Positions 38,769-51,844 are shown, counted from the first letter of the stretch. The stretch is DNA of 64,000 nt from Sipunculus nudus (GCA_026874595.1 CM049310.1:53509058-53573057), one strand, 5' to 3'. Numbers and translations are program-made. The notes: generated by a model not told the origin, from the sequence alone.

Positions 38769-39407
38769 TGTTACGGAATCTTATAACAACAGATCACGTT
38801 GTCGTGATGAGCATAAATTTTGTTACGGAGATCAATAAAAATCAGATTCTGTAACACTAGGCAGCGTGAAATGTCTAGGGGAATTAATAAAGAAGTCATT
38901 GTTTTTATTTTTGTTAACAAATAATTATAATTTATTCTTAAAACAAGCCTAACATTACAATAGACTAAATCAGTGCAATTACACAGTATAACAACAGTAC
39001 AACAGCAAATCAATACAGTTACACAGTAAATAAATAAAAGTGTACAGTACCTGTATATCACCGCTTTCACAGCGACAAGTCCTTTAAAATCAATAATCCA
39101 CGTAAACAATTCAAATAGTCCAAAGTAAATCTCTTTTAATAATCCTGAAAGCAAACTGGAGACGGGCCGCATTATAGACTCCGTGACACTACTGCAATTA
39201 TCGGACAGGTCAAAAACTGACTCACACTCTTCCGTGTCCGCTGGAATATTTCTCTCTCTCTCTCCCTTCAGCTCCAAATACAGCCCTTTATTCATAACTT
39301 TTCACCTCAGGCCGAGAACTTTCCATTTCACGAACAATCCAAAAATACCCAACAATACATAAAACACACGCTTAAAGTACATACTAGAACAAAGTATAGT
39401 GGTAACA
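38769..39407 (-). mobile_element. LTR of the TGTTAC...GTAACA family, inverted
   Basis: Begins TGTTACGGAATC (end of the LTR on the minus strand) and ends GGTAACA. Shares CAGCGTGAAATGTCTAGGGG and, near 39310, GGCCGAGAACTTTCCATTTC with the opposite-strand LTR at 41185. No target duplication is visible. Confidence 0.65.
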
Positions 39408-39600
39408 AGAACTCTCGGCCCCAGAGACACTCGTCCCAGAGACACTCGGCCCCAGCGACTCTCGGCCCCAGAGACACTCGGCCCCTGAGACGCTCGGCCC
39501 CAGAGACAATCGGCCCTTAGTCAGCAGGACCCAGCGACACTCGGGCCCCGTCCGGTCGCCGCCCCTAGAGACACTCGGCCCAGGGGTCTAGCCTCGGGAA
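39408..39600. repeat. GC-rich minisatellite, left arm of an inverted pair
   Basis: Repeats of about 16 bp, GAGACACTCGGCCCCA with variants (AGCGACTCTCGGCCCC). Nearly the same block lies inverted at 40795-40975. Confidence 0.75.
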
Positions 39601-39644
39601 ACCCCTCAGAAAACCTTCCCGTAGTTATCCCTTCCGGGCCAGAT

Positions 39645-39708
39645 CACAAGATCACAAAGACGGCAATTTAACTTTGATCAATACCGAGATAAACGGATCA
39701 ATACCGAA

Positions 39709-39784
<76 letters not shown>

Positions 39785-40020
39785 GTTCTGATTTCTCCCT
39801 CTTCTTTTCTTTCGTTCATTCAGCCATTCTGTCCACCTGGCTTGTTAATGACTTCATGGTTAGTTGATTATGGATATGCTCAATCAGGGGTTTACCGAAC
39901 TTACTATGCAATCAAAGGTCATTGTTATGACGGCAGTAATCACAGCCAACAAGATCACAAAGACGGCAATTAGACTTTGATCAATGCCGAGACAAACGAA
40001 TCAATACCGAGGTAAATTTA
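39645..40020. repeat. 65-bp direct repeats around a (TA)n tract
   Basis: GATCACAAAGACGGCAATT...TTTGATCAATACCGAG at 39645-39712 recurs at 39952-40018 with few changes. Between them are (TA)n at 39713-39778 and about 170 bp of unassigned sequence. Confidence 0.7.
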
Positions 40021-40526
40021 ACGGTGACAATTTCTCATTTTATATCAGTTATTTTTGATTCATTTATATAAATACTACAGCGTATTATAAAAAAAAATAT
40101 GAACACCGATTATATTTGGCTCCTACAACGTTTATTGCATCCATTTATTTGGCGTGACCACCACAGGATAATGGTTCAGCACCTTTTATTTAACCATCTA
40201 TAACTTTTTTATAAGTCATATACAAAGATAATTTTATGATATCAGGGCAACACGAAGATATGTTTCACAAGAAAGGACGGTCCGTGTTGAGGCCTGGCCC
40301 CAATATTTTTTGGGGGGGTATGTTAATGCGGCCTTCAGGAAACAGTTGAAATGAACGAACACATAAGCTTACGAAAACTAATAATTTAAGAGGAGACATA
40401 ACACCTGGCCATGCATTTTCTATTGTGTGTAAAATACATATAATTTGTGGAATATGATAAAAAATCATATGGATTATTATACAGATACTGTTTCAGAAAT
40501 AAGCATGGTTTTAATTTTTATAAACA

Positions 40527-40529
<3 letters not shown>

Positions 40530-40592
<63 letters not shown>
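40530..40592. repeat. (TA)n microsatellite
   Basis: About 31 TA units. Confidence 0.95.
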
Positions 40593-40594
<2 letters not shown>

Positions 40595-40714
40595 ATGTGC
40601 TATGTTTTATTTTATGGAAAATTTAACTTTAATTGCTTCGTGGCGTTCAACTAGGGCCTACATGCAGGCCACCACGACTAAGTAACTTCTCAAATTCGAG
40701 TGGCTCATCAAGTG

Positions 40715-40985
40715 AGGGGATAACAATCCAGAAGAGATAACTACGGGAAGGTTGTTTTCTGAGGGGTTTCGCGAGGCCAGTATCGGACCCGATGCCCTGG
40801 GCCGAGTGTCTCTGGGGGCGGCGACCGGACGGGGCCCGAGTGTCGCTGGGTCCAGCTGACTAGGGGCCGAGTGTCTCTGGGGCCGAGCGTCTCAGGGGCC
40901 GAGTGTCTCTGGGGCCGAGAGTCGCTGGGGCCGAGTGTCTCTGGGACGATTGTCTCTGGGGCCGAGAGTTCCTGTATTCAAGTAT
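40715..40985. repeat. GC-rich minisatellite, right arm of the inverted pair
   Basis: From ATAACTACGGGAAGGTTGTT through GGCCGAGTGTCTCTGG repeats to GGCCGAGAGTTCCTG. It is the reverse complement, in the same order, of 39408-39650. Confidence 0.75.
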
Positions 40986-41184
40986 AGTACATACTTCTAC
41001 ACGTCAGACCCCACACGTGGGCCGGGCCAGCTCGCGGGTCTCCCATGGCAACGGACAATGCTACCGCTACAAAAACACATGTAAGACTGTTGCATAAAAG
41101 ATATACCTGTAACAATGTCTTGTGTTGCCAAGCATCGCGCACCATTTAAGTCTTTCAAGAATATGTCTATGCTCTTGTACAAAC

Positions 41185-41993
41185 TGTTACAGGTGCTCTT
41201 TTTATTATGTGACACGGGCGTAACTCCTGTTGTGGCACTCGTGTCTGGCCGCGTATTACATTCTATATTTAATCCGTACTGGTTGGGCTCTCGTTGTCAT
41301 GTTTGGCCTTGGGTTTTCACGCTTGGTCGTGGGTCACGTGATAAGCCTGGTATGTAGAGATACACAGCGCTGTTTTTCTGGAGAATTCCTGAAACGCGTG
41401 CTTACTGTGTTGTGCAAGATCTTATAGATTGTTCGAGAAGTGGAAAATTCTCGGCTTGAGGTGTGAAGGTATATAAAGGGGCTGTGTTTTAGAACGGCAG
41501 GGCAGAGAGCAGAGAAGATTCCAGCGGACGCAGAAGCGTGTGTCAGATTCTAGGACCTTATCCGACTAATGCGGCAATTATAGATTTTCAAAGACTTTCT
41601 ACTGGATTTTATGCATTTGGACTTCAGTTTACTTTCTGGGTTGTTGCAAGAACTTTCCACTGGACTGTCATTCTCCGAGAGTATACATTTAAAGAACTTA
41701 TCATGGTGATGGTGTTGGTATCCAGGTACTGGGCACATTATTTTTCTATGTGATTGTATTGACTCGTTGTTATACCGCTGTTTTACTGTATAATTGTATT
41801 GATTTAGTGTATTGTAATGTTAGGGATGTTTTAAGAATAAATTATAGTTATTTGTTAACAAAAAATCCACTGACTTCTTTATTCATTCCCCTAGACATTT
41901 CACGCTGCCTAGTGTTACAGATTTTTTTTATTTCCATTACAAAATTTGTGTTCACCACGCATACGTGATCTGTTTATATTAGGTTCCGTAACA
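41185..41993 (+). mobile_element. Solo LTR, 809 bp, with 4-bp target duplication
   Basis: TGTTACAGGTGC...GGTTCCGTAACA flanked by AAAC on both sides (41181-41184, 41994-41997). It has a TATA box (GTATATAAAGGGG near 41470) and AATAAATTATAG near 41837, as in a working LTR promoter and poly(A) unit. No interior remains. Length and target duplication fit a Gypsy-type element. Confidence 0.8.
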
Positions 41994-42054
41994 AAACATA
42001 CACTAATTCAATAATACCAGGATATCTCTTTATAGATAATAGAAGAAAGTAGTT

Positions 42055-42320
42055 TCAACTAGAAAATGCATTCTATAGAATGCAAGCCTGTGCCATGTGT
42101 TTGCATTACTTAGTCGGCCCATCATGCCAATTTGCATTCGTACATAAGTGACTGTACACTTCTGAATATAACTTGATGACGGTCCTTAATCCGGATCATG
42201 AGGCGCATCCACACCAAAATTAAATCGATTCCTCTTTGGCCAATTCCCAAAATGCCCTGAAAATATTATGAGATTTCGTTCATGATCGCGTAACACACTC
42301 ATATCCTCCGAGCGAAACAA
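42055..42320 (+). repeat. CCTCCGCC-TIR MITE-like family, degenerate copy
   Basis: AAATGCATTCTATAGAATGCAAGC, CATAAGTGACTGTACA, CAAAATGCCCTGAAAAT and ATGAGATTTCGTTCATGATCG match the other copies; the right TIR is gone. Confidence 0.55.
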
Positions 42321-43457
42321 CGAGGACATGCAGATTAACTCATCTAGACATCTCATTAACAAGATTATATACGAGTACATAATGGGAAAGCTTTTAAGGA
42401 CAAAAATAGTGAAATCTAGATCTTATTAAGAAAATTCATGATAAAATAGCAGCGGGTTTAGATTATTAACGTTGCCTTTTTCATTAAATGCTTGTTCCAC
42501 GACATGTCAACTTCGGTGTTCTTCCAATTAGTATCCGGAGCTAAATGAAATAAGTGATATCAGCACCTGCCGTATCTAATTAACCATTTGTTTAATTGAC
42601 AGTGTGTAAAAACGTCAGCAGTATTTCGCATGACAGACATCATATTACGGTATGACGCTCACCGAAAATAAATCAATTATCCACCCAAAAACTCTTCATT
42701 CCATCATGTTTTGATCATTTGTAATTCGAACAAAAGTTATTTATGGTCTTTGAGAAAAAAGAGGTACGTGATATACCGTATCGGATTGTTTTATGCGTCT
42801 TTAACCTGGAAACTGATATTTATAATGATATCCAAGCCGATTCAGATAAGGATATATTGCCATAATGTGCTGTACTGCTTAGCATTTACATGCATTTGTT
42901 TCGGCCATCAGGCATGATATATATTTTGCTACACTTGAAAAGCCGCTCAGGAAATTTAACCCAAACAGGGCACCAAATGAGGTAAAATAAGAGGAAAAGA
43001 TACACACATCTCATATTCATTCCATCTGACATCCTCGGATTCATATATTTGATTAAAAAGGAAGAAGCGTTTATTTCTCCTGGACTGTGTGTGCGTGAAT
43101 GATACAGTGCAAGACATCAATTTTAGATTAAGGCAGATAACAAATAACGGCCCATTATAATGGTGAACTTGTATTGAGTTTCTGACATCAGGTGAGAAGA
43201 ATGACTAAGAAATTGCCATTAATTTATCTGCAAGGAGCAACAGGGTTCCAACCGTTTCAGGTTCCGTCTTTCACATGTTTTAATATTTTAAATTTAAACT
43301 TATTAATTACTGCACCATCACGGAACTGTCTGCTCTCTATAATAAATGTGTTTTGTTCATTCACTTTTGTTTAACTTGAAATGAAGAACTGTGGTTTATT
43401 TGACATCTAAACATGTAGTCATGGGTAGATTTTATTCATTTTATAATACTATAACAT

Positions 43458-43461
43458 TTAT

Positions 43462-43541
<80 letters not shown>
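43458..43541. repeat. (TA)n microsatellite
   Basis: TA repeats with one AAA interruption near 43474. Confidence 0.95.
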
Positions 43542-44079
43542 CACCTTGAAGGATTTTTCCAGCAGCAGGAAAATCACTTGCATAGTACCCCATAATTAAA
43601 CTTCTTAAGGTATAACAATTGTTTCCTGTAAGCATAACAATAGATAAGACAGAGAGCAAATGGAGCAAATGACAGATGGATCACTCTGAGTAAGAGCGCA
43701 TCGCAAAACGGACTACCTGCCTTTTATCATTTATAGAAGATCTCTTGGTTGATTTGTTCTTCGTCGCGGCTATTTAGGTAATTTGTTTCCTTCCTTAATA
43801 AAAAAAGGAAAAAAAGTCGGATGCAGGCATTTCTTTTCGCTATTTTCATTGTCATGGTAACCCGGCAGTGACGTCATGGCTTTTATTACACTAAACTTCC
43901 AGCGGCAGTAATGGCGTCATTAATCACAGCGAAAGCCCAGTGTTTTTTTCTGTTTATTTGTCCACATTCGATATTGACAAAACAAGTCAATCAGTCTGTA
44001 GGAATTGTTTTAAGGAATGAGCCACTGGCCGGAGAAGACGTGATAAAATGCCGAGGTAGCTCGAATAACACAGAGATCC

Positions 44080-44280
44080 TAGAAATCTGCATTTTTAAGG
44101 AATGCAATCTTCTACCACTATAAGGAGTTTCTTTTGTGGGATGCTCTCAAAACCGTGTTTGCATTCACTTATTCGGCCCATATGTCCAGGCTCGTTCGTG
44201 CATAAGTGACTGTACATCTGTGAATAATTCTTGATGACGTTCCCGAATCCGGGATGTACAAACAAACAAACAACGCTGAT
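44080..44280 (+). repeat. CCTCCGCC-TIR MITE-like family, partial copy
   Basis: AGAAATCTGCATTTTTAAGGAATGCAAT, GGATGCTCTCAAAACCGTGTTTGC, CATTCACTTATTCGGCCCATAT and GTGCATAAGTGACTGTACA match 25605-25873. Confidence 0.6.
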
Positions 44281-44289
44281 CACATAACC

Positions 44290-47200
44290 TAAGCCACCTC
44301 CGTTTCGGGGTAATAAATAAAGCTGCTCCGCATATTCCTTAGTGCACTTCTCTGATTTATATCCCGAGGAGGAATTAATTAAGTGTTAGAGCTGATCTGG
44401 GTTTAGATGAGGACGCTTGTCTTCCCTTCTCGGAAGAATTAATCAGGTATCGGTATTAATCTGGATATAGAAGAGGATTTTGTATATTTTCCCAGTCTTT
44501 TGGGTTCAAGGGCATAGCGTTTCCACTTTTTGATCCAGTTTGATTGAGGGCTGCGATACTCAATGCAGGCGTATTTTTCAGCATATTCTTGAGTGTCTTA
44601 GTATTAACCAATCCTTAAAAAAATAATTCTCTGCGCATGTATTCTTTCTCAGGTTAGTGATAATAAATTCCGCAGGTTATTTTGACACAAATAATTATTG
44701 TCTTATAATTTAAGAAATTATTCTGCCGTGGCCTTGTTATAGGGTTTTATTAGATTTACATGGCAAAACAAATACAATATGTCCCTGTTTAAAACATGCA
44801 GTAGGTTACATTATATCTGATCCCAACGGGATTACGGACCCAGTATCTTCGGATGCAAGTCAAAAAAAGAAGAAACCTAAATATATTTCTTTTATTCTTC
44901 CCATTGTTTATTACGTAAAATACCATTTGATCTCCAACATATTGAAATAAATCTAAAGTCGTGAAATATATGGATAATTTGCAAAAGCTTTTTAAAGGTA
45001 CTTTAATTAAAAAAATAAAGAATGAAAGAAAATGGACCATGAGAGGAAGTTTACGTCACTCAGTACTCTTGAGTGAATTGTGATGGATACGTGTGTTCCA
45101 TTACTGCAGGTCGAGAAGTATATTCTGCAAAGTTATAAGTGGCCTAATTTTAGCAAATAAATTGAACATTTTCATGTTTTTATTGCCTTTTTGTGCCAAA
45201 CCCTACCCGTAAAATTCATTTATATTTTATTTTCTTTGAGTGTACAAGGGCATTTATCGCCTGTTGTCTCTTATATTTGAATTTTAACAATAGGTTGACA
45301 TTTTATCAAGACATCTGTTTCCTAGCCTTGCTGCTCAAACCTCTCTCCACGGTGCTTTCTACCCTGGGGCCATTCCTTTCATTGGGGATAAAATAGATGA
45401 CGAGGGTTCGAATTATTTTTTTCTCATACAACCAGTCTCCTAATTAAACCTTTCTAAACCTCATATATAGGTTAATTAGGCCACGCTAATGTGTGCCCTG
45501 TAATACAGCGTTCCCCATCAGCATAACATTAATAAAAGAATATAAAAGAATGTTTGCAACTCATATTCCAGAGCAAATCATTTAGTGTGTAGCCTTGATA
45601 TGTCCACAAAACGGACCATTTGCCATGTATCATTTATAGAAGATCTCCTTGTTGATTTGTTTATACTCGTGGATATATATATAGGTAACTTGTTTCCTTA
45701 ATAAAACTTGAAGATAAGTCGGATGTAGGCATTTTTCTTTTATCAGTATGCCGCGGTAGTGGCGTCATGGCATTATTACACTATACTTCCAGTGATAGTG
45801 ATGACGTCATTAATAAGTCGCCCCCGTGAATTCCCAGTTTTTTATAAGGGTTTTTATGTTCTATTATCTCTGACATTTTAGATGTAAATAATAGGTTTGC
45901 ATTTTTTAAGACTTTTGTTTACTGGCTGGATGCTCAAGCATTTCTCCATAATGTTCCATAATAAGAGTGAGGATGGTAATTCTAGTATAATGGACATTAA
46001 AGTCACCCTCTTCCGGTCCCTGGTGCAACTCTTTTCCGTGAGGATGCAGTTGATGACGAGGATTTGAAGAGGGTTTGTTCCCATACAGCCATTCACCAAA
46101 TTATACCTTTCTAAACCTCATTAGAAGATAATAGTATATTAGGCCACGCTAATGTATGCCCTGAGGAAAGTATATTTTAAAGAAATTGTGTAACTGCACA
46201 AACTTGAAATCAAGCGTTACTCGTCATCATAATGCGGGGCCTCTTATTGCAGAAATATAACAGAATGTTTGTGTATAATCTTGGTATGAGTGATTATTAA
46301 AATTGAATTATTTACTAAAGGGCATTAAAGTTATTTTTCTATGAAGGGAACAAAACAAATACAGCATTACAACTAGACGTTTTACATTTACAACTCCATA
46401 AATAGGGGTCAACTGCACATTATATATCCTTCTCAAATTAAGCCTTCAGTCATATGTTATTTCGTTCTTTAACCACTTCTTATACTATATGTAATCTTAA
46501 ATACACTCTTTCATGGTCTCTTTAACATTCATTTTCTGTCAGCCAAAAAAGGTGAAAGGGTCTTTAAATAATACATTATACAACAAAAAAGCAACAAACA
46601 CCCGGATATTGTCATAAAAAGAATATAAAATGTTTTGAAATCCGAAACAATTTATTCATAATTCATGTTACAGAAGGGTATGTACATAAGAGTAAGGATG
46701 GCATTTCTAGTATAATTTTAAACCGCTGGTTTTCAGGAAACCGATACCGCAGCTCAGCTAAATAAGTGAGCTAAAGGTGTTCTATGCTAAACGAAGAGCT
46801 TGTAACTGAATAAAATATAATAGATATTATAGGTGAATACAATATTTGAAATATATGGGGATTATTTTAAATAAAAATATATATAGCAAAATGAAGCACT
46901 GTCATTCAGCACAAGGCCCTCTACAGAGATTGGTTTCGCAAAAAAGATCTGAGCTTAGTCATTCGTATTAGCCGGCAAAAAACTAATCCGAAAAAACGGC
47001 TTGTTCCCTGCAATCATTCTAGCCAAGACTTTGCTTCACAAATTAAAATGGAAGATGCTGAAATCAGTCAATAGACAATTTAACATCCTACTAAAGGTTA
47101 GTTAACGAACGTAACAAAGGTCCCATTACACTAACATATGATATAATAGGTCAGCCACAGGAAAACCGCTAGAGACGATTTGCAGATCTAGATAAAAATA

Positions 47201-48235
47201 GTACTTCTGTCATTGTAAGCAGCACATTTTGAATAAAGGATAAAAGCAACTTGTACTTTTAACGTTATTCCTCAATTCAGTTTACGTTATACTTTCATAA
47301 GGGATTTTATATTCTCAGCATCCCAGACTTCTGCATTCAAACTGCACGAGTTGAAATGAGGTCTATCTTGGCATATTCCAGAGGGTCAAGACTTAGGACT
47401 TACAATCAATAAAAACAAAATTAAAAATGACTTCATTATTTTTTACAATCAAAACGGCTGGCTAACATCAGTGGGGTTGAATAAAAGTCTAACTTTGAGG
47501 TCAATATAAACTGGTAACGGGCGCTTTTATAGGTATCGGTGGCGGAAGTGAAGGCACCTGAGGCACATTGAGATCCGAGCTGGTCTTTCCTAAGGTCAGG
47601 AATTCGCACCGGAAGTCTATTATTTGCAGTCGCCCCCATAAGCCAGTGCTTACCAGTTGATACGAGTCGCGCGGACATATTTGGAAATCGGGCAACACTA
47701 ACCTAGGCAAAATGCTCATCAATTGAATACTAAAACAAAATGTCTGCCCTCGCTGAGCGTTCGCAAAGGAAGATTCCTCTGCATCAATCCCACCCCTATA
47801 AGTTGATCTTAACATAATATCTACGCCGCATAACAAAGTTCACGTCAAGTCAAACCTGTCCCCTAAAATTGTATTATATCAAATCTTGTGTTGATGACAG
47901 GAAACTTATGCATACTGGAGCAGAACATTTTAAATTATTCAAATGACCAAGAACTCCGGCTAAAACTCCTCTTTTAAAGCCATTCCTGTATACAGTTAAT
48001 GTTAACCTCCCCTGTGCCTGACACTTGTTCCTAATCTGGGGACGCGCATGCGCATTAGCACTGCCACCTTAAGCTAGCATTCCGGTGATCATGTCGAAAA
48101 AAAAAAGATGGCGCGTATGACGCATATGACGTATTGTTTGTTTGAAACCCAACTTAATCCCCTGCAGACATGTTTGTTGTTACCGATTAGGTATAACGAT
48201 TTTGGTATGTTATGTAACCATATACTGAAAATACC
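44290..48235. other. AT-rich host DNA without recognisable genes
   Basis: Only short frames of random appearance. Two related stretches, near 45590-45820 and 43690-43920, share GATCTC(C/T)TTG(G/T)TTGATTTGTT and GTGACGTCATGGC-type text, so an unnamed dispersed repeat of about 230 bp is present. Confidence 0.5.
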
Positions 48236-48237
48236 GG

Positions 48238-48410
48238 TTTATATGGCTCAGGGGTAGAACACAGGACTCAAAGCCGGGAGATCGCGAGTTTGAATCTGAG
48301 CCGAGTCGGTGAAATGTTTAACGGTCGGCCCATACCCATGGTGAACACTCTGCAGGCTAAATAAAAGGGCTTGCCAAACGGCCGTGTTTCACTCACAAAT
48401 AAGTGCATCT
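48238..48410 (+). mobile_element. tRNA-derived SINE-like sequence
   Basis: TATGGCTCAGGGGTAGAACA (A box TGGCTCAGGGG) and GCGAGTTTGAATCTGAGCC (B box), then a body ending CACTCACAAATAAGTGCATC, a block also found at 26890-26912. Confidence 0.6.
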
Positions 48411-48819
48411 TTCGGGGGTTCCTCGGTGGTATGATAGATCAAATGGTATGATTACGCACCAAGGGCCCGCAATTGCAGTAGTCGACAGGCTTGGTTAAAA
48501 TCTGGATATATATAATGAGAGAAAGCGTGTGATAATGCCTTGTCACGTAGTCCGAAACCGGAATGGAATTTTGCGAGGTACATACAAATAGTTACGTTTG
48601 TATAACAAATGGAGGCGGTTACCGCCAACAAAAAAAATATTATTGTCCCCTGGAATATTTCTAGTTCTAAAATAGCTTTTCCTAGGGTTCTCCCACAACG
48701 CAGAGCCACGAAGCGTAGGAATGAAGCAAGGGACCAAGAGCTACAGTCATCATCAAGTGAGCTTTACTATGGATAGCCCTGGTATGCTATGTAGCTTGAA
48801 AATAATAATATCAGATCAA

Positions 48820-49600
48820 CAAAAATATTAGGTACAATTCTGTGACTACACGCCTAACTAAAGGTAAGTTTTTTTTAAATCAGTCATAATTGAGGAAAGC
48901 TAAAACGAGCGAAAACTGGGATAGGTATGAAGTATACAACCTCGGAATTTTGGTCGAGGGCATCAATAAATATCAGCCCCAAGCTTGTCATCTGTGTCTG
49001 TTACACTGGCCAATGTTCAACTTTTGAAAATCGCCTATAATGGAGATCTAGTGCAAACGCCCGTAGGAGGATCACTGAGAATCCGCTATGGGATGTATAA
49101 CCTTGGAAATAAAGTAAAGATCAGAAATAAATATCAGGTACAATTGTCTCACCTCCGGCTTCACCTATATGTCAAATGTCAGTTTCTGAAAATCAGCCAT
49201 ATTCGAGATTTACCTGAGACAGGGACGCAAACGAATAAAAATGAGGGAAAGGCTATAGGGTGTTCGACCTTGAAAAGAAAGGCAAAAGTCAAAAATAAAT
49301 ATTAAGAGCGTATCTGTCATCTACAATTCTAACTGTGCCCAAAACGTCACTTCTTGAGCCATATTCGAGAGCTGCGCAAACATGGGCAGACCCAAGCAAA
49401 AATGAGGGATAGACTGTGGAGAGTACGATCTTGGAATTGATTTCCAGGTAAAAAATAATAAAGTTCAAATCTGTGACCTATGATTAATGCTAAGCCCAAT
49501 GGTAAGTTTGTTTTCTTTAAATCAGTCATACTGGAGATCTGGCGCAAACACCAGCAGAAGAAAGAAAAAAGGAAGAAAAAAGTAATCGATGGTGTTTGCA
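48820..49600. repeat. Degenerate tandem repeat, about four units of ~200 bp
   Basis: Recurring blocks: AAATCAGTCAT or AATCAGCCAT, GAGATCT(A/G)G(C/T)GCAAAC, AAAAATGAGGGA, ACCTTGGAA, AATAAATATCAG and GTACAATTCTGT. A stray piece is near 27240. The open frame at 48985-49305 crosses the repeat and is not supported as a gene. Confidence 0.6.
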
Positions 49601-49609
49601 CTACCATCC

Positions 49610-50685
49610 ATAAAAAATGACCAAAAGAAATAATCTCATTAACTTTGAAATAGACCCCGAGTTACACTTATATATAGCTCTCTTTTTCTACTTACATATG
49701 CAGTACCCGTTACTGCGACTAAGCGCCAAACACATTTTATTATTCCCCAAAGAAGCCCTAAAGGTGTCGTTAAAAAAAAGCCATGACCAATGGACGTCCG
49801 TAGTTTACGTTGTCCTTTTATTTCAAAGTGAACGAGGGGAGAATACGCGGACAGACTGGTGGCAACTGCAGCTTAGACTGGTACCGCCGTTAAGTAAATT
49901 TATGTTGAAGAAAAGCCTGGGGTGCCTTGGTGTATTTTAAACAATCCTAACAGGAAGATCCTTAAAAACAACCAATATGTAGGACACTTAAAATTTTACG
50001 CAAAAGGCACCCAGCGTCTTAAGTTAGTCTCGATGCGCTCTTTGAACAGTCCCCAGAGGAAGTGATGTCTCTCTACATCAAGGCCAATGGACGTCTTGTC
50101 TTGAACTGTCTGGACCATTTAACACTCATGGCCATTGTCACTGACAGAGCATCATTTCAAAGCAGAGCGCTATAACAAGGATATTGTGTCTCTACTCAAT
50201 ATGAGACAATTACTTCTCCTGCGCAAGAGGTGGAAGAACAACTCCCGCGTATTAATACATACTTTACTTTTTCATATTCATAAGCTGATGGCGTTGAAGC
50301 TGGGTCTCGTAGTTCATGGATAATATCAAGAATTCTACAGAGTAAAATCAGATGTAACAGATACATTTATAATAAGATAAAATGAAATTCCTACGACTGG
50401 AATCATAATAATAAACACTATTGCACAACCTTTAAGTCTTAATGCTCTCTCGTATCCTTCAAATTCCTCAGTCCCTCCAGCGTACTTTTGAGCTGTACAA
50501 AATATATTTACATAATTTGCCCGACTTATTTCAGATTATATACTTGACTGCCAGTCATTTCCATAAACCTTATACACCGAGATTAAATGGTCTGTTACTT
50601 ACCGGTCCATATATACACATTCAAATATTCACACATAAATAAATAAATAAATATATATATATATGTGTATGTATAATATACAATT
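49610..50685. other. Host DNA downstream of the GPCR, no recognisable gene
   Basis: Frames up to 107 codons but no motif, no codon structure I can support. A (TA)n run is at 50645-50668 just past the GPCR stop. Confidence 0.5.
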
Positions 50686-51837
50686 TTACACCCATGACGT
50701 TTGAATCTGAGTTGCGGATATTGTTCCGCTTCCCTTCCGTCTCAGTAACTTTTGCTTTCTCTCATTCCCCAAGAGGAAGGAAAAAGCCACACATAGTTCA
50801 TGTCTGAAGTAGGCACCTGTCAGAGAATACAAAAAGAAGTTAATGCAATAATTGACGTAGAAAATCGTTCTGGTAATGAAAAAGGCTCCTCTCAGGTGAA
50901 GTCGAGATTCCGCTTGAAAGAGCGACTCGTCCGCCCAGTGACGCAGACACCACACCAAGAAGTAAGGCAAGTTCAGGGCGATGAAACAAGTAGAGATTAA
51001 GAGCAAGATAAAGGTGAACTCTAACTTCACCATATTCTCGTGGTTGATGAATTTGGAGCGTCGGTGACGCCGCTTGGTGAGAATTAACTGTCGCAGAATC
51101 AGTGAATTCAATGTAGCGATAATCAGAAATGGCAGGGCGGTCAATATGATGCCGTAGGCTGAATCCAGCAGATAATTCAAGTAGATCAGATCGGGGTATC
51201 CGGCGCACATCCGCTGTCCGCGTCGTGACATCACCACCCCTGACGTGAACGGCTTGAACAAGCAAAGCAAGAGCGACAACACGACCACTGCCATTACTGC
51301 CCTCTTTGCCGAGGTGTGGGTGCAGAGTTCTCGTCGTTTGAGCGGCATCGTGACCCCAATAAATCTCTCCACCGTGAACATGACAATAAGACCCACCGAG
51401 ATTAACCGGAAAGAGTACGCTAGATATATCCGGAGTTGGCAGAATCCTTGCGTGGCTTGGACATTCGGAACACTTCTGCCAAAACTGCGGCAGATCCATG
51501 GCAGCCCGTGCTTCAGCCACTCAAGCAGCACGTAAGTCAGCAGCACCATGCTGTCCGAGGCTGAGAGGGTAGCCAGATACAGGCTGGAGGAGAGCTGTCT
51601 CATAGACTTCGACGTGAACACTCTCAGGCTAATCAGATTACCTATAAGTCCGATTATAATGATTATAGGCGTTAAGTAGGCGTGAACCAAGTGGCCGTAT
51701 TCCAGGATCATCTCAGCTCCACTTTTTGAAAGTCGATTGTCCAGAGCATTTTTGGAGCAATTCTTGAATATCCCTCTCTGCAGTTGACTCAGGTTTGACG
51801 ACAACCATAGGGGTTTACTGGATGGGGGCAGGCACAT
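50686..51837 (-). CDS. Class A (rhodopsin-like) G-protein-coupled receptor, peptide-receptor type
   Basis: 383 aa from ATG at 51837. Residues 1-50 carry two N-glycosylation sequons (N15-L-S, N26-C-S), as expected outside the cell. TM1 about 53-75 (IIIIIGLIGNLISL), TM2 with LATLSASDSMVLL, a Cys before TM3 and another in the second loop (CAGYP) for the usual disulphide, TM3 ending ERFIGVTMPL (ERF instead of DRY), TM6 ISTCFIALNLPYFLVW (no CWxP), TM7 NYCINFFLY instead of NPxxY, then a basic tail. This resembles lophotrochozoan FMRFamide/TRH-receptor-like orphans; the ligand cannot be told. The ATG is directly preceded by ATTTGCAG, so a splice acceptor and upstream exon are possible. Confidence 0.85.
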   Translation of the reverse strand: MCLPPSSKPLWLSSNLSQLQRGIFKNCSKNALDNRLSKSGAEMILEYGHLVHAYLTPIIIIIGLIGNLISLRVFTSKSMRQLSSSLYLATLSASDSMVLLTYVLLEWLKHGLPWICRSFGRSVPNVQATQGFCQLRIYLAYSFRLISVGLIVMFTVERFIGVTMPLKRRELCTHTSAKRAVMAVVVLSLLLCLFKPFTSGVVMSRRGQRMCAGYPDLIYLNYLLDSAYGIILTALPFLIIATLNSLILRQLILTKRRHRRSKFINHENMVKLEFTFILLLISTCFIALNLPYFLVWCLRHWADESLFQAESRLHLRGAFFITRTIFYVNYCINFFLYSLTGAYFRHELCVAFSFLLGNERKQKLLRRKGSGTISATQIQTSWV

Positions 51838-51844
51838 CTGCAAA

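Noticed and set aside
47436-47836. Overlapping minus-strand frames of 80 and 111 codons
   Set aside because: No recognisable protein features; overlapping frames compete with each other.
49617-49940. 107-codon plus-strand frame
   Set aside because: No motif, no promoter or splice context, and length is within chance for this region.
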